NCBI RefSeq assembly: GCF_024713975.1
Contig: NC_091094.1
Span: 15,595,001-15,659,000, forward strand
DNA length: 64,000 nucleotides
Reading direction: 5' to 3'
Source: Paralichthys olivaceus
Lineage: Eukaryota; Chordata; Actinopteri; Pleuronectiformes; Paralichthyidae
Position 1 is the first letter of the stretch; every line of letters begins with the position of its first letter. The position numbers and the translations under genes are program-made. Positions 13,275 to 25,800 of this stretch are shown in pieces. The notes beneath the pieces were generated by a model, which was not told where the DNA came from, did not search any database, and worked only from the letters and a program-made list of their open reading frames with translations.

Positions 13275-14071
13275 GCTCTATATACAGATATAAATCTGCT
13301 GCTAATTGGTCGAGCATTAAGATTGCATTTGGGTTTTTTTAGCTTCTGTATCAGATTTCACCTCCCTGGAGGAGACAGAAAGTACAGCTGAGAGGTGAGT
13401 TATCCCCTTTGTATTTTTTTATCAGATAAGCCAAACCACAGCTGAGAAATTTCTATTTTAAATTGAATACATCTACTTTAATCAAATCAGGTCCCAAGAG
13501 AAGAACTCAGCTAAAAGAAGCAGAGTGTTGGACGATGATGAGGAGGAGGAAGAGAATGGTATTTTACTCCTTTTGTTTGAAACCTATTTAAACACTGGTG
13601 TTTTAATGTATTTAAGACCTAGACTGTGTTTAAAGGTGGAGGACGTGTCTCCACTTCCCCCCGGTGTTCTAAAATGAAGCTGAAATATCCATAAACACTT
13701 TCGACACGATTTGGAGGCAGAAGATGTGCAGTAGTGATTGTGGTGTGGAGCTGCTGTTTTATTAGTTTTAAACCAAACTAATCAGAAACACTCAGTGTGA
13801 TTATAACTACCTAAAATAACAGAAACCATCTTCGAGCAAAATGTATTTGTACTTGTCCCATCCACTAACATGTAGGTATGCATGGTGATGTAAGTGATCT
13901 TTAATCCTTAGTGAACTGCAGCATTAACACAGTTCTCTCTACACAGAAAAGGACTCCTCCACTGCCATGGACATGGATACAAAGAGTGATGCAGATTCAG
14001 AGCAGGAGGATATCTCTGCTCCTGTGAAGCGTAGACGGAAGATGGTCTTAATTGATGAAGACGAGGATTAG
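4912..14071 (+). CDS. timeless: TIMELESS, replication fork protection / circadian protein
   Basis: Coding exons: 4912-4993, 5101-5254, 5389-5503, 5616-5678, 5771-5872, 5979-6134, 6219-6352, 6626-6713, 6808-6984, 7135-7352, 7690-7793, 8016-8185, 8279-8404, 8568-8719, 8882-8979, 9183-9303, 9412-9613, 9715-9854, 10501-10580, 10692-10815, 10911-10993, 11118-11272, 11431-11653, 11895-11963, 12068-12186, 12655-12910, 13343-13394, 13491-13558, 13947-14071. All phases agree and give 1251 aa (human about 1208). The N-terminal TIMELESS domain covers roughly residues 20-460. Paired Myb-like modules ([17 protein letters not shown] near 805, [17 protein letters not shown] near 875) form the DNA-binding region. 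An acidic tract follows near 965-990, then the region corresponding to the PARP1-binding segment (about 1025-1115) and a basic, acidic-ended tail. In the family it binds TIPIN, travels with the replisome and supports checkpoint signalling in the nucleus. The ATG has A at -3. Confidence 0.98.
10025..10200 (-). repeat. Dispersed repeat family A, copy 2 (in timeless intron)
   Basis: Lies in the intron between exons 9715-9854 and 10501-10580. Shared stretches include AGTTCCCTAAATGTGCCTGA, a T run, AGATCCATGAATTATTCCCT and GAAAATGTTGAAAAATGCCC. These also occur in the 38.3-kb copy, and in part in the 12.4-kb copy, on the same strand. Confidence 0.7.
12326..12624 (-). mobile_element. Dispersed repeat family A, copy 3 with both ends (timeless intron)
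   Basis: The most complete copy. It begins CCTCCACCAAGG (12326-12337) and ends CCTAGGTGGAGG (12613-12624); these are inverted repeats matching at 11 of 12 positions. The reverse strand contains the family core (GTTTGTCAACAAGATTATGA, GAATTTTGTGGAGGGTTAAG, GGATCAGATCTGGATCAGGA). It fills about 300 of the 468 bases of its intron and ends only 30 bases before the acceptor of exon 12655-12910. No protein is encoded, so it fits a non-autonomous DNA element. Confidence 0.7.
13220..13268. repeat. (TA)n microsatellite in timeless intron
   Basis: About 49 bases of alternating T and A lie inside the intron between exons 12655-12910 and 13343-13394. It is likely length-polymorphic. Confidence 0.95.
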
Positions 14072-14418
14072 TGATGAGCTTTAATGGACTGTAAAAGCTG
14101 TGGACACGGGAGACTTTAAAGTCTGTGGCTTTGCTCTGAGGTGGATGCAGCTCTCTGGACGGAGTTCATTCCAATCTGTAGAAACACTGTTAATGGAAAA
14201 CAAAGCAGCCCAAACAATAAGCCATTAGCCATGCCTCTATGTCAATGTTGATTGGACCATTTTCTGTGATAATGCCCAATAGGTTCTGGGTACCTTTCTA
14301 TTCTATAGGTTACTTTCCTCTGATGTTGTCTAAAAAAGTTCAATTATTAATCAACAATTTCAGCTTTCATGCTTTATTACTTGTATGTCTTTCAAAGTGA
14401 AATTCATGTGTACTAATT

Positions 14419-14424
14419 AATAAA
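14419..14424 (+). promoter_or_regulatory. Candidate poly(A) signal of timeless
   Basis: AATAAA about 350 bases after the timeless stop, followed by an A-rich run and a GT-rich stretch. It gives a plausible short 3' UTR of about 370 bases. Confidence 0.6.
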
Positions 14425-17400
14425 AAAAGCACTGTTGTCAAAATAGTGTCTGACTGGCTGCCTTTGCCCTTTTTTGTCTTGCATTGCATCTTTTTGAACA
14501 CTAGAGGGCAGTTACATGTGGACTGGATAATTTGACTTAGTGTAGGAAGTCATTGATCATGTATTATGTAGAATATCAAAATTGAACTTTTAATAAATGT
14601 CTATCACTTAAAATTAATTTTCTGATCAAAATTCTGCGTGGTCCTCTGCAGTGAGACAGGCTCAGGAAAGACCTCAATCTTGTTTGTGTCTTGCACTTTC
14701 TGCTAAAATGACATGAACATATGTCATTTGATAGAGCTTTCTTTATCGCAGCGATCCTGTGTCCGTCTGCAGTCGCTGCCTGTAGTCGTTCACATTTTCC
14801 AGCTGTGTCGGAGGTGGTCTCTTGTCCTCACATCTGGACCACGTTAGTAACTTCCTGTCACAGCATCTGCTCTGCCCCCATCCCACAGAGCAAGAGGTGG
14901 AATCTGACAATCTACAGATACTGCTGTGAGTTCAGCATATGCACACAATGGTTAGTGGGTGGGTGCCGTTCTTGGAGCTAAGAGGTTAAAGGTACATCAT
15001 TTCCTCTGCATACAAATGCCTTGAATGTCTCCATGAATTTAAGCTAAACCAGGCTGTATGGAAGCCTAAAGGGGACTATATTAAACCAATAGTGTAGATC
15101 TGAATATCAACATGTAGATCCACAGTAGCAGAATAATTGTCCATGTATTTATGTAGAGGGTTGTTTCAATACAAATTAAAATGCTAGTTTCATTTTCAGA
15201 TACTTCAATGAGATTTTTCTGAGCATATTGGAAAAGTTGTTAGACATATAATATACAATGCTGTACCCAGGGTCTATGTAAAAATGGATTACATAATGGC
15301 TCACCAAAAGTGAAGCAGAAGTGTCTCGGTAGCCACTTAGTCGCTGGCTGCAACACAGGTCATAAATCCAACCCCCTCCATGTTAATGGATGGGATATGG
15401 TCCAAATTAAACAGTGAAAGTTTGAGTCAATAATTCATGTCATCATAGCAATTCATCTCAACAAGCAAAGTATTTGAAACACTGTAAAACCTTGAATAAT
15501 CTGTAAAAGTGCTGGAGAAAATGTTCATTTATTAATCTATTAAAATTGTTTTATTTATTTATAAAACACTTTAAACTCAACACATTTAATTAATTCAGGA
15601 ATCAATTCAACATAACTGCTTTCCAGGGAGTCCTGGTTAGCAGTATAACACAACTTTTGCAGTGAGGAATCATCTTAGTCATCATTTATTAATATTAATG
15701 AGTGCAGACTTTATGGCATTTATTGCCATAAGAATTGATGAGAGGTTGTTACAACTTGACAATGCAATGTGGTCCTTATTAATGGCTTAGAGCTGATCCA
15801 CAACTGTACATATTTGAACAATTACCAAAATCCCTTTATAAGAGTATTTTCACAAAATAGAGATGAAATGCAGACATGACTAACATACAACACTGTCTAT
15901 ACTGGGCCAGTAATGAGCTCCACATGTTGAGACAGTGACCAGAATTTGAATGTGAAGGCGGACAAGTTGAATTACAGGCTAACTCGTTTTGTATTCCTGC
16001 TGCTACACACTGAAAAGCACTGGGAATTCACTGTGTTCATGGAGCACCAACTGGTGACACAAGACCCTGAGGATTGTGTTGGTACTTTCAGGGGGAATGA
16101 GCTACAGCTGTGCGTGCAGAGACTGTGGGAGCACTTCATTCCTCTCCGCAGGGTACGGAGGAGGAGGAGGAGGTGGCTGTGTGGTGTGCCAGGGACAGGA
16201 TCTTATTTATTTATAACAACGACTGTAGACAGTACGGCCGCAATGCTAGCAGCTCCACAACTGCTCCCACGTGTGCATTGTTTACCACTGACGGTGTTCA
16301 CAGTTGACATAAACAAATGGGGATCATTTTTGGGGTTTGGGATAGTCATGTGTGCAGATCATTTGGATAAATCAATTCTTGCTTCTGGCATGCTAGATCT
16401 ACGATTCCTTGAAATGAAAATGCATTTGCTGGTATTATATAAGATATAGCAGTAGAAAAGTGTTTGCCTATGCTGCTGTAGATGATTTAATACGAGGACA
16501 ATTAAACGATTCTTAGTTACTTGTGCTCTTCCTAGGAAGGAGGTGATGTCATTGCTGACTAGCTCCATTAGCATTTTTTCATCTTTCTCTCCTGGAAAAA
16601 CATCAAATATTAAAACTCCTGCCAAGTAAAGGTGATGTTCTGTCTTTTCCATTGAAAGTCTGAATCTCTGCTCCACAGTTTAAACCAAAAATGCACAAAA
16701 GCAAACTAAGTACTGTGTTTAACTGTAGAGAAACTTCCACAATCCTAAATACCTAATACTCACATGTGCCTCCAGATGTGTTGCAACATGAAGTTCAATT
16801 CCTCTCCACACGACTTTTCTGGAAAATGTGACAGACAGAAGAGGTTGATGTTTCCACCCCTCACAACTGAACAGACAGGTATGTTCACCCCATTAATTTC
16901 CCAACAGTTGCGATTGTTGAGTAACCTAAAGAAACCCACTTTCAGGAGATTCACTGAAAAGGCCTTCTATACAACCCAGCAAATATCTTCTTCTATGCAT
17001 TTCTGTGAATTATCCTGACCTTGTGTGAGGAGATTTTTTCATCTGCTCTTTCAAAAGTCCAGTTCAAGCATAATGTGTAATGTGATATGGTCAGATATTC
17101 CAGTAAAACCCACACAATGATTGTTTCCTCAAGTAAAAAATCTTAGTTTTAATCAAAGCATCATGTTTGAACTGTTGTTTTGATGTAAGTACTGAGGAAA
17201 ACGTGTCAACCAAAAACCCCTGTAGGGTGATTTCTATCCCTTTCTGTGACTTCTAAATGAAACATCAGGTCTTGATTTCCATTAACAAAGCTAAGGTTTC
17301 TACTCACTGAAGGCTCGCTCAATATAATGACTGGCATAATGCATCTGTTCCTCACATGTGTGCAATACGACCACCAGGCTTTTCCTTCCATGTTCTACTT

Positions 17401-18744
17401 ACGAAACAATCTTTGTTGTATGTGAATGAAAAATAAATTAAATGTCAAATGCTGTTTTCAATTTCAAATTGTTATAACATTGCATTTTCAATTGACTTGA
17501 ACAGTGCTTGCATGAAAAGAAAATCAAGCTACATTGTTTATATCAGGAGCCCACAGCTTAAGATCTGCTGATAAGACCCTGCTAAGTATTTGTCAGTCAA
17601 AGCTGAGGACCACAAGGCTTTGCTGTTTGGGCTCAAAGCCTCTTGAAAGGTTTATCTGAGGAACTTAGACTAGAAACTTCATTGTGTCTTTTATATCATC
17701 TCTCAAAACTTGATTTTAACATTATTGTGTTTATTACTTTTTGGGTTTCTTTCATTCTTTCCTTTAGAATGAATATGTTACACCCTGCCTCTACATGCTG
17801 CACCACCCCTCACCAGAATCTCTCGCTATGTTGTTCATGTGTGAAACACAAACTCCGAATGAATTGTGAAATGTGCCTGCTTTCTCACGGTGAATCCTCT
17901 GGATAATCTTCTGCTCTATTCTCACATGGACTCATTTGTATTGGCTCTCACTACCAGCCCCTCTGGATAATTTCATGAGATCAACTTGAGTTAAGTACAT
18001 AGATGTTGTCAGACATGTCCTGCCGAGGATCTTAGATGCGTTCACAACAGCAACAAAGTCTCAGCAGGATTCATATGAGGGTGGTGAAGCGGTCAGAGTT
18101 ACCGTATTCATTTCACTGCAGAAATCAGATGATTTTGTTTTCAGCACACTGACACCAGCGTCGGCTCTTTTCACCACAAACTCTCTTGACATCTTCGTCT
18201 GTGACTTCGAAGTGCATGGCACCGCTTTTTCACTCAGATAAATTGTTTTCATTTTGCGTCGGCCCTGTTAAGCCCAATTCAAACATTGATCTGGCAACAT
18301 GATCCGCTTAACGTAACACTCGCCATTGTTGTGAAGTAAACAGAGACGCCAAAGAATTTGTAAATAAGCGGACTGGAAACCAGAAAAACTCAACACAGCA
18401 GCATTGAAAACCTACGGCCACTAATGCTTCAGCAGTGTAATTGCAGAACAAGGCACACACATCTACGCGCAACTATGGGTGTCACAGCGGTGTAGGCCCT
18501 GTGCGTACCTACGCCATAGCTTTGGCGCAGAAGCATGAATTAGGCGTTAGAAACGCCCCCACTTTTTCGCAGATCTCCTGCTGAGAGCTCAAATCGATTT
18601 CTGCTTTATACTCGGGGGCCAGGTGGAGAAAGTCTCCAGAAACTTGTCTCACTAGGACATTTGCGTTCACACGTAGACTGACAAAATGCGGAGAATCCCC
18701 AGAGTTGAGTACATGTCTGAAACATAGTGTCTGAAAGCAGCTCA
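14425..18744. other. Spacer between timeless and the tmem198 promoter-like island
   Basis: No gene is supported. Most of it is AT-rich. A frame from ATG 16039 to 16449 (137 codons), together with overlapping frames, crosses a GC-richer patch at about 16040-16310 but has no recognisable domain or splice context. The part at about 18300-18680, with TACGCCATAGCTTTGGCGCA and nearby stretches, resembles degraded teleost DNA-transposon sequence; this is a weak impression from memory. Confidence 0.5.
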
Positions 18745-19267
18745 AAGCTTTGGAGGGGGGGCTCATCGGTCTCTGCTGCCCCTCAGTCCCCCACCCCTCC
18801 CTGCCGGCCCTTCCAACGGACCAACGGACGACTGGATGGAGGCAGAGAGGGGGACTCTTCCTCCTTTGTTTTTTAAATGCAGCTTCCAGAGGCAGAGAGG
18901 AGGGGAGGTGTGTGAGGGAAGGAGGGAGGAGGAGGATCGGTAACATTTTCCAGAGACTCGTGGAGGAGTGTGGAGTCACAGCCCGGAGGAGCCGGAGCAC
19001 TTACAAAGTTTGACCCGAGTCTCACAGTTTCGAGTTCCGCGTTTCCATCGGGTGATTCGCATGAGGCAGAGCGGGAGAGAGGAACCGGGCGATGCCGCTT
19101 AAGTTCCCGTGAGTCTTTAAAAAAAAAAGGAACGAGGGAGACGGAGAAAACCGGTTCTCCTGGGTACCCTGCCGCCGCTTTTGTGTTTGTCGTCGGGGGG
19201 AGAGTTGTTCCTGTCTGACAGGAGCGAGAGACAAGGATCGAACAGCCGAACACAGCACGAGCTCCCC
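18745..19267 (+). promoter_or_regulatory. CpG-rich island, probable promoter and non-coding exon 1 of tmem198
   Basis: This block is strongly enriched in G, C and CpG against AT-rich surroundings and ends in a consensus donor, GAGCTCCCCG followed by gtgagttt at 19268. No coding exon follows until the tmem198 exon whose acceptor ends at 29555, so it most simply represents the tmem198 promoter and 5' UTR exon. Open frames on both strands here reflect high GC. The assignment is inference; it could be the promoter of an unrecognised non-coding RNA. Confidence 0.55.
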
Positions 19268-19304
19268 GGTGAGTTTCTCTTTTTCACTTTCTAGTTTAAA
19301 GAAG

Positions 19305-19306
19305 TG

Positions 19307-19381
<75 letters not shown>
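19305..19381. repeat. (TC)n(TG)n compound microsatellite
   Basis: A pure TC run turns into a pure TG run just inside the inferred first intron of tmem198. Confidence 0.95.
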
Positions 19382-19382
<1 letters not shown>

Positions 19383-19590
19383 CAAACCCCAGTATTTGTT
19401 CATATGTTTTTATTTAGTTTTATTTATGTAACCTGGACATTGATCAGCAGTATACAGTATAGACCCATTTCACGGCAGCCATTTTGATAAGAAATAATAG
19501 GTAAACACAGGTGTTGCATGAGGTTGTGGTCTAATTAGACAGAGCGTTAATTAACCGACTATTTCATGTCAAAATGGCTGCTGTGAAAAA

Positions 19591-19618
19591 GATTGATTGA
19601 TTGATTGATTGATTGATT
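19591..19618. repeat. (GATT)n microsatellite
   Basis: Seven perfect tandem GATT units. Confidence 0.9.
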
Positions 19619-22600
19619 ATAGCTGAGTGATTCCTCCAGCAGATGATGACTGATCACGGTTTGTAATAACACGTAGCTATAGGCAGAGCAGACTGCTTCA
19701 ATGGCTGCTCACCCACTTTTAGTTTTAAGGCTTTTTACACTTGAGGGACATAATGCAACTTATCCTTCAGCCTTTGAGGACAAAGACATAATGATGCAGG
19801 ATAATCAGGGCTTTATTGTTGTGCACTGAACCAGTCATTTAGACCAAAACCCTCCAGTGCTCTGCTTTCATCAGCACTGGAAAACAGCTTAGTTATGCAG
19901 CAGATTGCATAGAAACAGAAAGAAGATAAATGGTCCTTGCAATCATTTGTTGTCTGACTCCACAGGTTGTTGTCTCTTCCTTCTTTTATGTCTGCACATC
20001 CTCAAAAGCCATACACAAACATGCTTTATTGTGTGCAGCAGACGTTTACTGTTCCTCTATGGCCCAGTGCTTGCGTGCAAAAGGCCCCCGGCCCTGTGGT
20101 TCTGCTGTGTGATCCAGGCTGGGAGTGCCTCTTGGCTTTTTCAGGACAATATGATGACAGCCTACAGGTCCTGTCTGTACTGGGGCATGGCAGTCTGTAG
20201 TTACAGCGACTCAGTAAACCCCTCCTCTTGCCCTCAACCCAAAATCTACTTGACCTACTCTGTCAGCCTGCACCAGATGGTTTTGCCCCCTTTGAAAAGC
20301 TAGAAAGGAAACCCTTCCCTGCCTTGGGAAAAAAAAGAGGAGGCAGGAAGAGCAGGGGTTGATGAAAGTTACACTGCATGGTACCTATTAATTAGCACAA
20401 GGTTTTGTTTTAATAGGATATTAAACACTTAAACAAACAATATGACATTCAAGAAAACGTACAGCACTAAACTTAATCAGAAGCGCTTTAGCACCATTTA
20501 GGGAGTGCTGTTGAGCAGACAGCTTCATCCTCTCAGCGAGGCAGGAATTCCCATTTTATGAGGACGAGCTTTAATTTGAAGTTTGGGTAATTGCTGTGTT
20601 AGCATCTGCTTTCTTCTGAAAACACACACAGTCTTTTTTTTCCCCCTTAAGACAACAGAGCCATAGGCAAAGGTTTACTCTTTCAATTAAGGTGTTTGCC
20701 GGCCTCCTCTCGATCTACGGTTTCAGACCTCACAGAGAAGGAGGCATTGATTCGCTCTGTGTTTAAATACACATGCTTTCATATTAGTTACAGCTGACTC
20801 CAAACCCATTGTGGAAATATAAATTAAAATCTATCTTTACTTTCAGCTTTTTGTGGTTACTGTACTTTCAAATGGATTCATTCAGTATTATACAGAGTGT
20901 GTTGAAGAACAATGTCAGAATCGTGTTCAGTATTGTCAGCATCTACTCTGTTGTCATATGTTATATATTTAAGATCTAAGCCATCACAGATGCACATGTA
21001 CTTTGACAATGACGCTTGTTTGAGTATTGGTTATTAATCGGAGTTTGTTTCAGAAGTATTCCGCTTTGTTGGGTTAACCCTCCAGCTCTGTCGGACCATG
21101 TGCTCGGGCCCCTTGATCTGTCCATAAATCTAAATACTGATGAGCTATGGCCATGTCATTATGAATAAGAGCAGCGTTAACAAAGAGCTGTACTGTAAAA
21201 TCTCCAGTAGATTCATTGCTGTGGTTTATCGAATAAGGAGCCTGCTATACTCTTTATCTCTGGCTTTCTTGTCTTACTGGAAAGTGCATCATGGGTATTA
21301 AAAAAATCAGAAAATTGTGCCAGCTATTTTATCTCTTTGTTGTGCTGCGGAGAAAGATCATGACTCTTTTAGCTATTCACTTCTTTCTTGCCTGTGTCTA
21401 TGGTTATGAAAGTAATACAGAGGTCATTTTGAGTTAAAGTAAGAGCTTTGAGAATTTAAAAGGTTACATATAATTAACAAGTAACCCACCCAAACTAGTG
21501 GCTTCAGTGATTGTCACAGAAATAGCCTTACTCTGGGAACTGATGTGAAGAACAAGAGTTTGTGTTAGACTCTGCAATGGGAATTATCCGGAGACTCCTG
21601 GGTGCAAGAAAAGCCCCATTGTCACATGGAAACCACACAGAACTGATACCAGTCATTTTGAAACATCCTTCCATAGGCTACTTATAGGCCCTAACCACTG
21701 GTTATCGTTATGACATGAGGGGGGTTTTGCGTTCACTTCGAAGAGGACGGACATATGGGACATTTTAGGCTTGTGAGATTCGCTGTAGGAGGTACAATTA
21801 TTGCAGACTGGAATTTGACAAAGAGGGTTGCTCTAAATGATAGAGCTGCAATGGAAGAGCTGCAGACATATGGGCACTGCATGGATTTTTAAACAACCAC
21901 TGTGTGTCCCTACTCCCCTAAAATGATCACAATTCAAGTTAAAAAAAAATCTTTTTTTTGGTAAAGTCTCTGTTTCCTGGACACTTGTAAACTCCCTGTG
22001 TTGCTATAAAAACAGAAGTTTGATAACAGCTTAATAAAGTAATTCAACACTTCAATAGTATTAGGAGTCCTTGTTGAATTGATTCCGGCTCGTCTTCACG
22101 GGGAGGTCAAAACATGCCTGGACATAATAAGCATGTTGGTGTCTTGCTCAAAGACAAAGTGCTAGCTGGATGGGCAGATTTAGCTTCTCTGCGCCAACAT
22201 GCAGTTCATCAGCAACATAAATGATCCCTTACACAGTGCTGTACTGTCATGTACTCACTAACATATGGACATCAGACTTCACCACACCGCCTACTAAATG
22301 TTGCTCTCTACCACAAACCCTAATGGAGCGTTGTGGAACTGCCCCGCCTTACTGCAAATGTTGTGCTCTGCCTCCTCTTCTGCTGGATCTCAACTCCAAC
22401 CTACTGCAGCACAGAGCGCTAACTTGGTGGATGAATATTACTTCTTAGTAGGGTTTTCACCATGTTAATGACCATGTGTAGCTGTGATGTATAGCATACA
22501 CACGTGCGTTACTGACATGTGACTCTCTTCTAAAGGCCCCTCATTGTGTTTCTGATCTTTTTTCATGTCACTATAAGTAGCTCTTTGCAGTTAAGTTGAA

Positions 22601-23569
22601 TGGCCTCTATTGTTTAGACTAAAGTCCGGCAGGCATGAGATTGAAGGATTATGAGCAAAAAGAAGTCACATAGAACCAACTAAACTTTTGCCATAAATCA
22701 CCGACTATTATTAGGGTCTGGAGCCACATGGGAATTGATTTGGAGCGAAGATTGGGTTAAACTTGACTGATCATTTTATGTCCTTAAAGACAAGAGACTG
22801 AAGACCTGGGCAGTTACCAGTGTGGCTTAAATAATCTAATGAGTGCAGCCAATATGACAGAAAATATGACAGAATAATAATATATTTTATTTCATAACTA
22901 CGTAGTGACCAAACTGGGAACTCCCGACTGTGCCATGTGCAAAATTAAATTTGTTAAATGAAGTGGATCAGTTCTGGGAGGCAAATATCAGAAATTGTTT
23001 TTCATGAAGTCTTTAATTTTGGAGACTCTGTGGTCACAAATATTTGGATTATGATGAAGAGACTTTAGACTGCTTCAAGACAGATCAACAGCACAGTGCA
23101 CATATTTGTGTCATATCTTGTAAGTTATTATGTGAAGGTTCATGTCTGGTTTAGAAGTCTAGTTGCTGCTTTGGGTTAAACAGCTGGTAACTAGGAAAAG
23201 TCCATGTGATACCCAGGCAAGACAATTGACAGAAGAGAATAGACCTTGAGGGTTAGTGGTATATAAGAGCCAAGCAGGGGGAATTAAGCAGATGAGGTTT
23301 TTGTTAATACTATGACCTAAAATGACACATTTGTTATGTAACTAGAAGTTTAAAGCTATGAATGCACCCACAATGCATAAGGACACCCTGGGATCACTCA
23401 AGCCACATTCTATGACTCATGTCTGTGTATGCAAATCTATCCTAGTTGTCTTTGCATTGTTTGTACAGCACAACAACAGAAAGCAGCTGGTTTGCTTATG
23501 CCACACACTCTCAGGTTTCCAAGCAAGGGAACATATATATCCATTGACATGCATAGTTTTGTTGCTCTA

Positions 23570-23770
23570 TTCATTTATTTTTGTTTTCACCCTACTGTCT
23601 GTTTGTTGGTTGATTTGTTTGTTTGTGAGCAAGATCATACAAAACAAGTAAACAGATTATAACGAAACTTGAAGGGAACTGATATCTAAGTGTGTGCAAC
23701 TCGGTGCTTCTTGATTAAATTCCATGGGACGGTTGGGCCATGGTGGTGGTACGTGTTCTACTGAGTGTAA
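23570..23770 (+). repeat. Dispersed repeat family A, copy 4
   Basis: Diverged copy: GAGCAAGATCATACAAAACA, then GAAACTTGAAGGGAACTGAT, TGTGTGCAACTCGGTGCTTC and an end resembling GGGCCATGGTGGTGGTACGT followed by TCTACTGAGTG. Confidence 0.6.
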
Positions 23771-24819
23771 CTCTAGTTTGGTGTGTTTGTTTAATTTTCG
23801 AGCAATTAAAAATGTGCAAGTGTTGAAATGTAAATCTGGATTAAACAACAAAAGGTCTGAAGGGTTTTAGAGCCTCAGCCACTATAAACTGAAACAACAG
23901 GAATGTCTGGTGTGGTGTATTCGGTGACTGACAGGAGACATTTTGGGCAGTAGAGTTCAGGGCCTGAAGATTTTGTCAGTTATCAATTTGTTTATTGTGA
24001 CTTGTGTGTAAGCCTGTTGAGTGTCATGTTGGTTTGATTATGGCTGCATGGATCTTAAACCCAGTGTATATGAATATAAATCGCAAAACCTAAGCAGTTA
24101 AACTCTTGGGGGAAAAAGTGGAGAATGACAATCATGTGGTGCGCTGCTTATTATGCAGGGTTGGTATGTCACATCAACACAACAGTATTTTCTCAGATGA
24201 AATATGTGATGTCATTAGTTGAAAAGAAGCTTTGGGTTTGACGCTCCGACTCTGGTCCTGCGTCAAAAACACAAAGGTCAGTTCCTGCTGAAACCTGATG
24301 CTCCACTTCCTCATCTGGTCCTGAGCTTCCTGCTTTGTAGGAACAGGAAGCTGACCTGACTTGATCAGTCTTTCAGCTGCTCAGATGAAGCAGCTGAAGG
24401 TGACATGATGAATGGCTGCAACTGCAGACCATGGATGCATCCCACATTCTTGGTAGAGTCGTCCAAGTGAAGTTGTCCGGCGTCCAGCTGTAACTGCAGA
24501 TTTTCAGCTTCTCAGCTGGTCCTGGCTGTCAAGGCGGAGGAGCACTTGCAGAATGCTAGGCTGTGATCACACACGCCCACTCCTTGATTAAACACACCCA
24601 AATTAACTATGTGGTCTATGTGGGGAACTCGGAGCCGACCCTGCCTGTCCCTCAGCAGCTGAGCACTCAAACCTGTGCTGCTCAGATCCACACAGTGTTT
24701 GTTCAGGGGTCACATACTCCTGGGCAGGTTTGTTTCGAGGGCAACAAAATGTTTTAATAGCTCATCTGAAGCTGATATTCATTGTGTATTTACTCTCAGT
24801 TCCTGTATAAATGCAGGTA

Positions 24820-24980
24820 GCATGTTGTATTTTATGTTTATGTCATATATCTTTTGTGCTTTATCTGCTGCTCTGTCAAATTTGATTTGATTTCCATGTG
24901 ACTCTATTGGATTTTATCACTTTGATTGTGAAGTGCTTTGGGACTAGTGTCTGTGAAAGGTACTATGTGAATAAACTTCG
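24820..24980 (+). repeat. LINE-like 3' tail remnant
   Basis: Contains GTGAAGTGCTTTGGGACTAG followed by GTGAAAGGTACTATGTGAAT and AAAC. This is the form of the 3' untranslated tail of L2/CR1-type retrotransposons in fish (AAGTGCTTTG ... GGTGCTATATAAATAAA). The assignment is from memory of the pattern. Confidence 0.45.
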
Positions 24981-25139
24981 CTTCTGGAAAGCAATCAGCT
25001 TTTTTCTTGAACTGTTCCAGCCTTTGTCGTAACCCTCTCATTGACCTAATGTTTCAAGCCTCAATTGTTCAAGCTTGTCAATGCTGGAAATGAACTCAAT
25101 CACAAATCTGATGAAATCTGAAAAACCATATTGACAATC

Positions 25140-25800
25140 CAACTACCCGTAGATGTACTTTATGTCTTGATGTAGCTATTAGCATGCTAAGATGCTAAAC
25201 TTAGATGGTGAACATATATTACTTGCAAAAGATCAGCATTAGCCCTGTGAGCATATTACCATACTGGTGCTATCTATAGCTACAGCTAAGTGTCCAGGCG
25301 TTTGTTGAAACCTCCTCATTTGACAAGTTATTCAATGCTGGAAATGAAACCATTGTAAAACCTGGAAGACACAGGAGAGAGACAAGAGACTCATGAGCGA
25401 CAGAGCCGAGCTGAGCTGCAAAGCTTCCACAACAGCATAAACCGCCAGACACTTTAAGTTAGCGGTTCAATCCCAGTTTTCCCCATCTGCATGCCGAAGT
25501 GTCCTTGGGCAAGATGCTGAACCCTGAATGGCCCCTCATAGAAAAAAGTGCTGCCCATAGCTGCACTATACGAATGTGTTTGTGAACTGCAAAAGTTCTG
25601 CACTGTAAAGTGCTTTGAGTGGTCATCAAGACTAGAAAAGCACTTTATAAATACAGACCATTTACCATAAATATTATTTGCAATGTTACACATGTTCACA
25701 TTATCACTGTAAGCATGTTAGCATGCTGATGCTAGCATCCATTTAGTCTATTTAAGTTCAGCCCTATTAGCATGACTGTAGACTCTTACAGTCTTGTTGA
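25140..25800. repeat. GCTAACATGCT-type repeat in two parts around later insertions
   Basis: Two segments, about 25140-25262 and 25685-25800, share a vocabulary of short GCATGCTA/GATGCTAGC words and read like one teleost repeat (left part with TAGCTATTAGCATGCTAAGA, right part with TTAGCATGCTGATGCTAGCA and ACTGTAGACTCTTACAGTCT). The intervening 420 bases hold a SINE-like piece. The word CAATGCTGGAAATGAA occurs near 25079 and again near 25332. Confidence 0.45.
25455..25672 (+). repeat. SINE-like remnant with tRNA-type box B
   Basis: Starts TTAGCGGTTCAATCCCAG, which contains the polymerase III box B form GGTTCAATCCC. It continues with GAAGTGTCCTTGGGCAAGAT and GCTGAACCCTGAATGGCCCC, and ends GTAAAGTGCTTTGAGTGGTC with CACTTTATAAATACAGACCA. 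Body and tail match the common teleost tRNA-derived element as I remember it. The left half of the tRNA-like head is poor or missing. Confidence 0.6.

Noticed and set aside
18509-19253. Long open frames on both strands (up to 163 codons) in the GC-rich island
   Set aside because: They overlap each other in several frames, have low-complexity composition and no recognisable motif. High GC with few stops explains them.
19905-20303. A 132-codon + frame with hydrophobic stretches in the inferred tmem198 intron
   Set aside because: No family resemblance, overlapping open frames in other phases and no supporting splice pattern.
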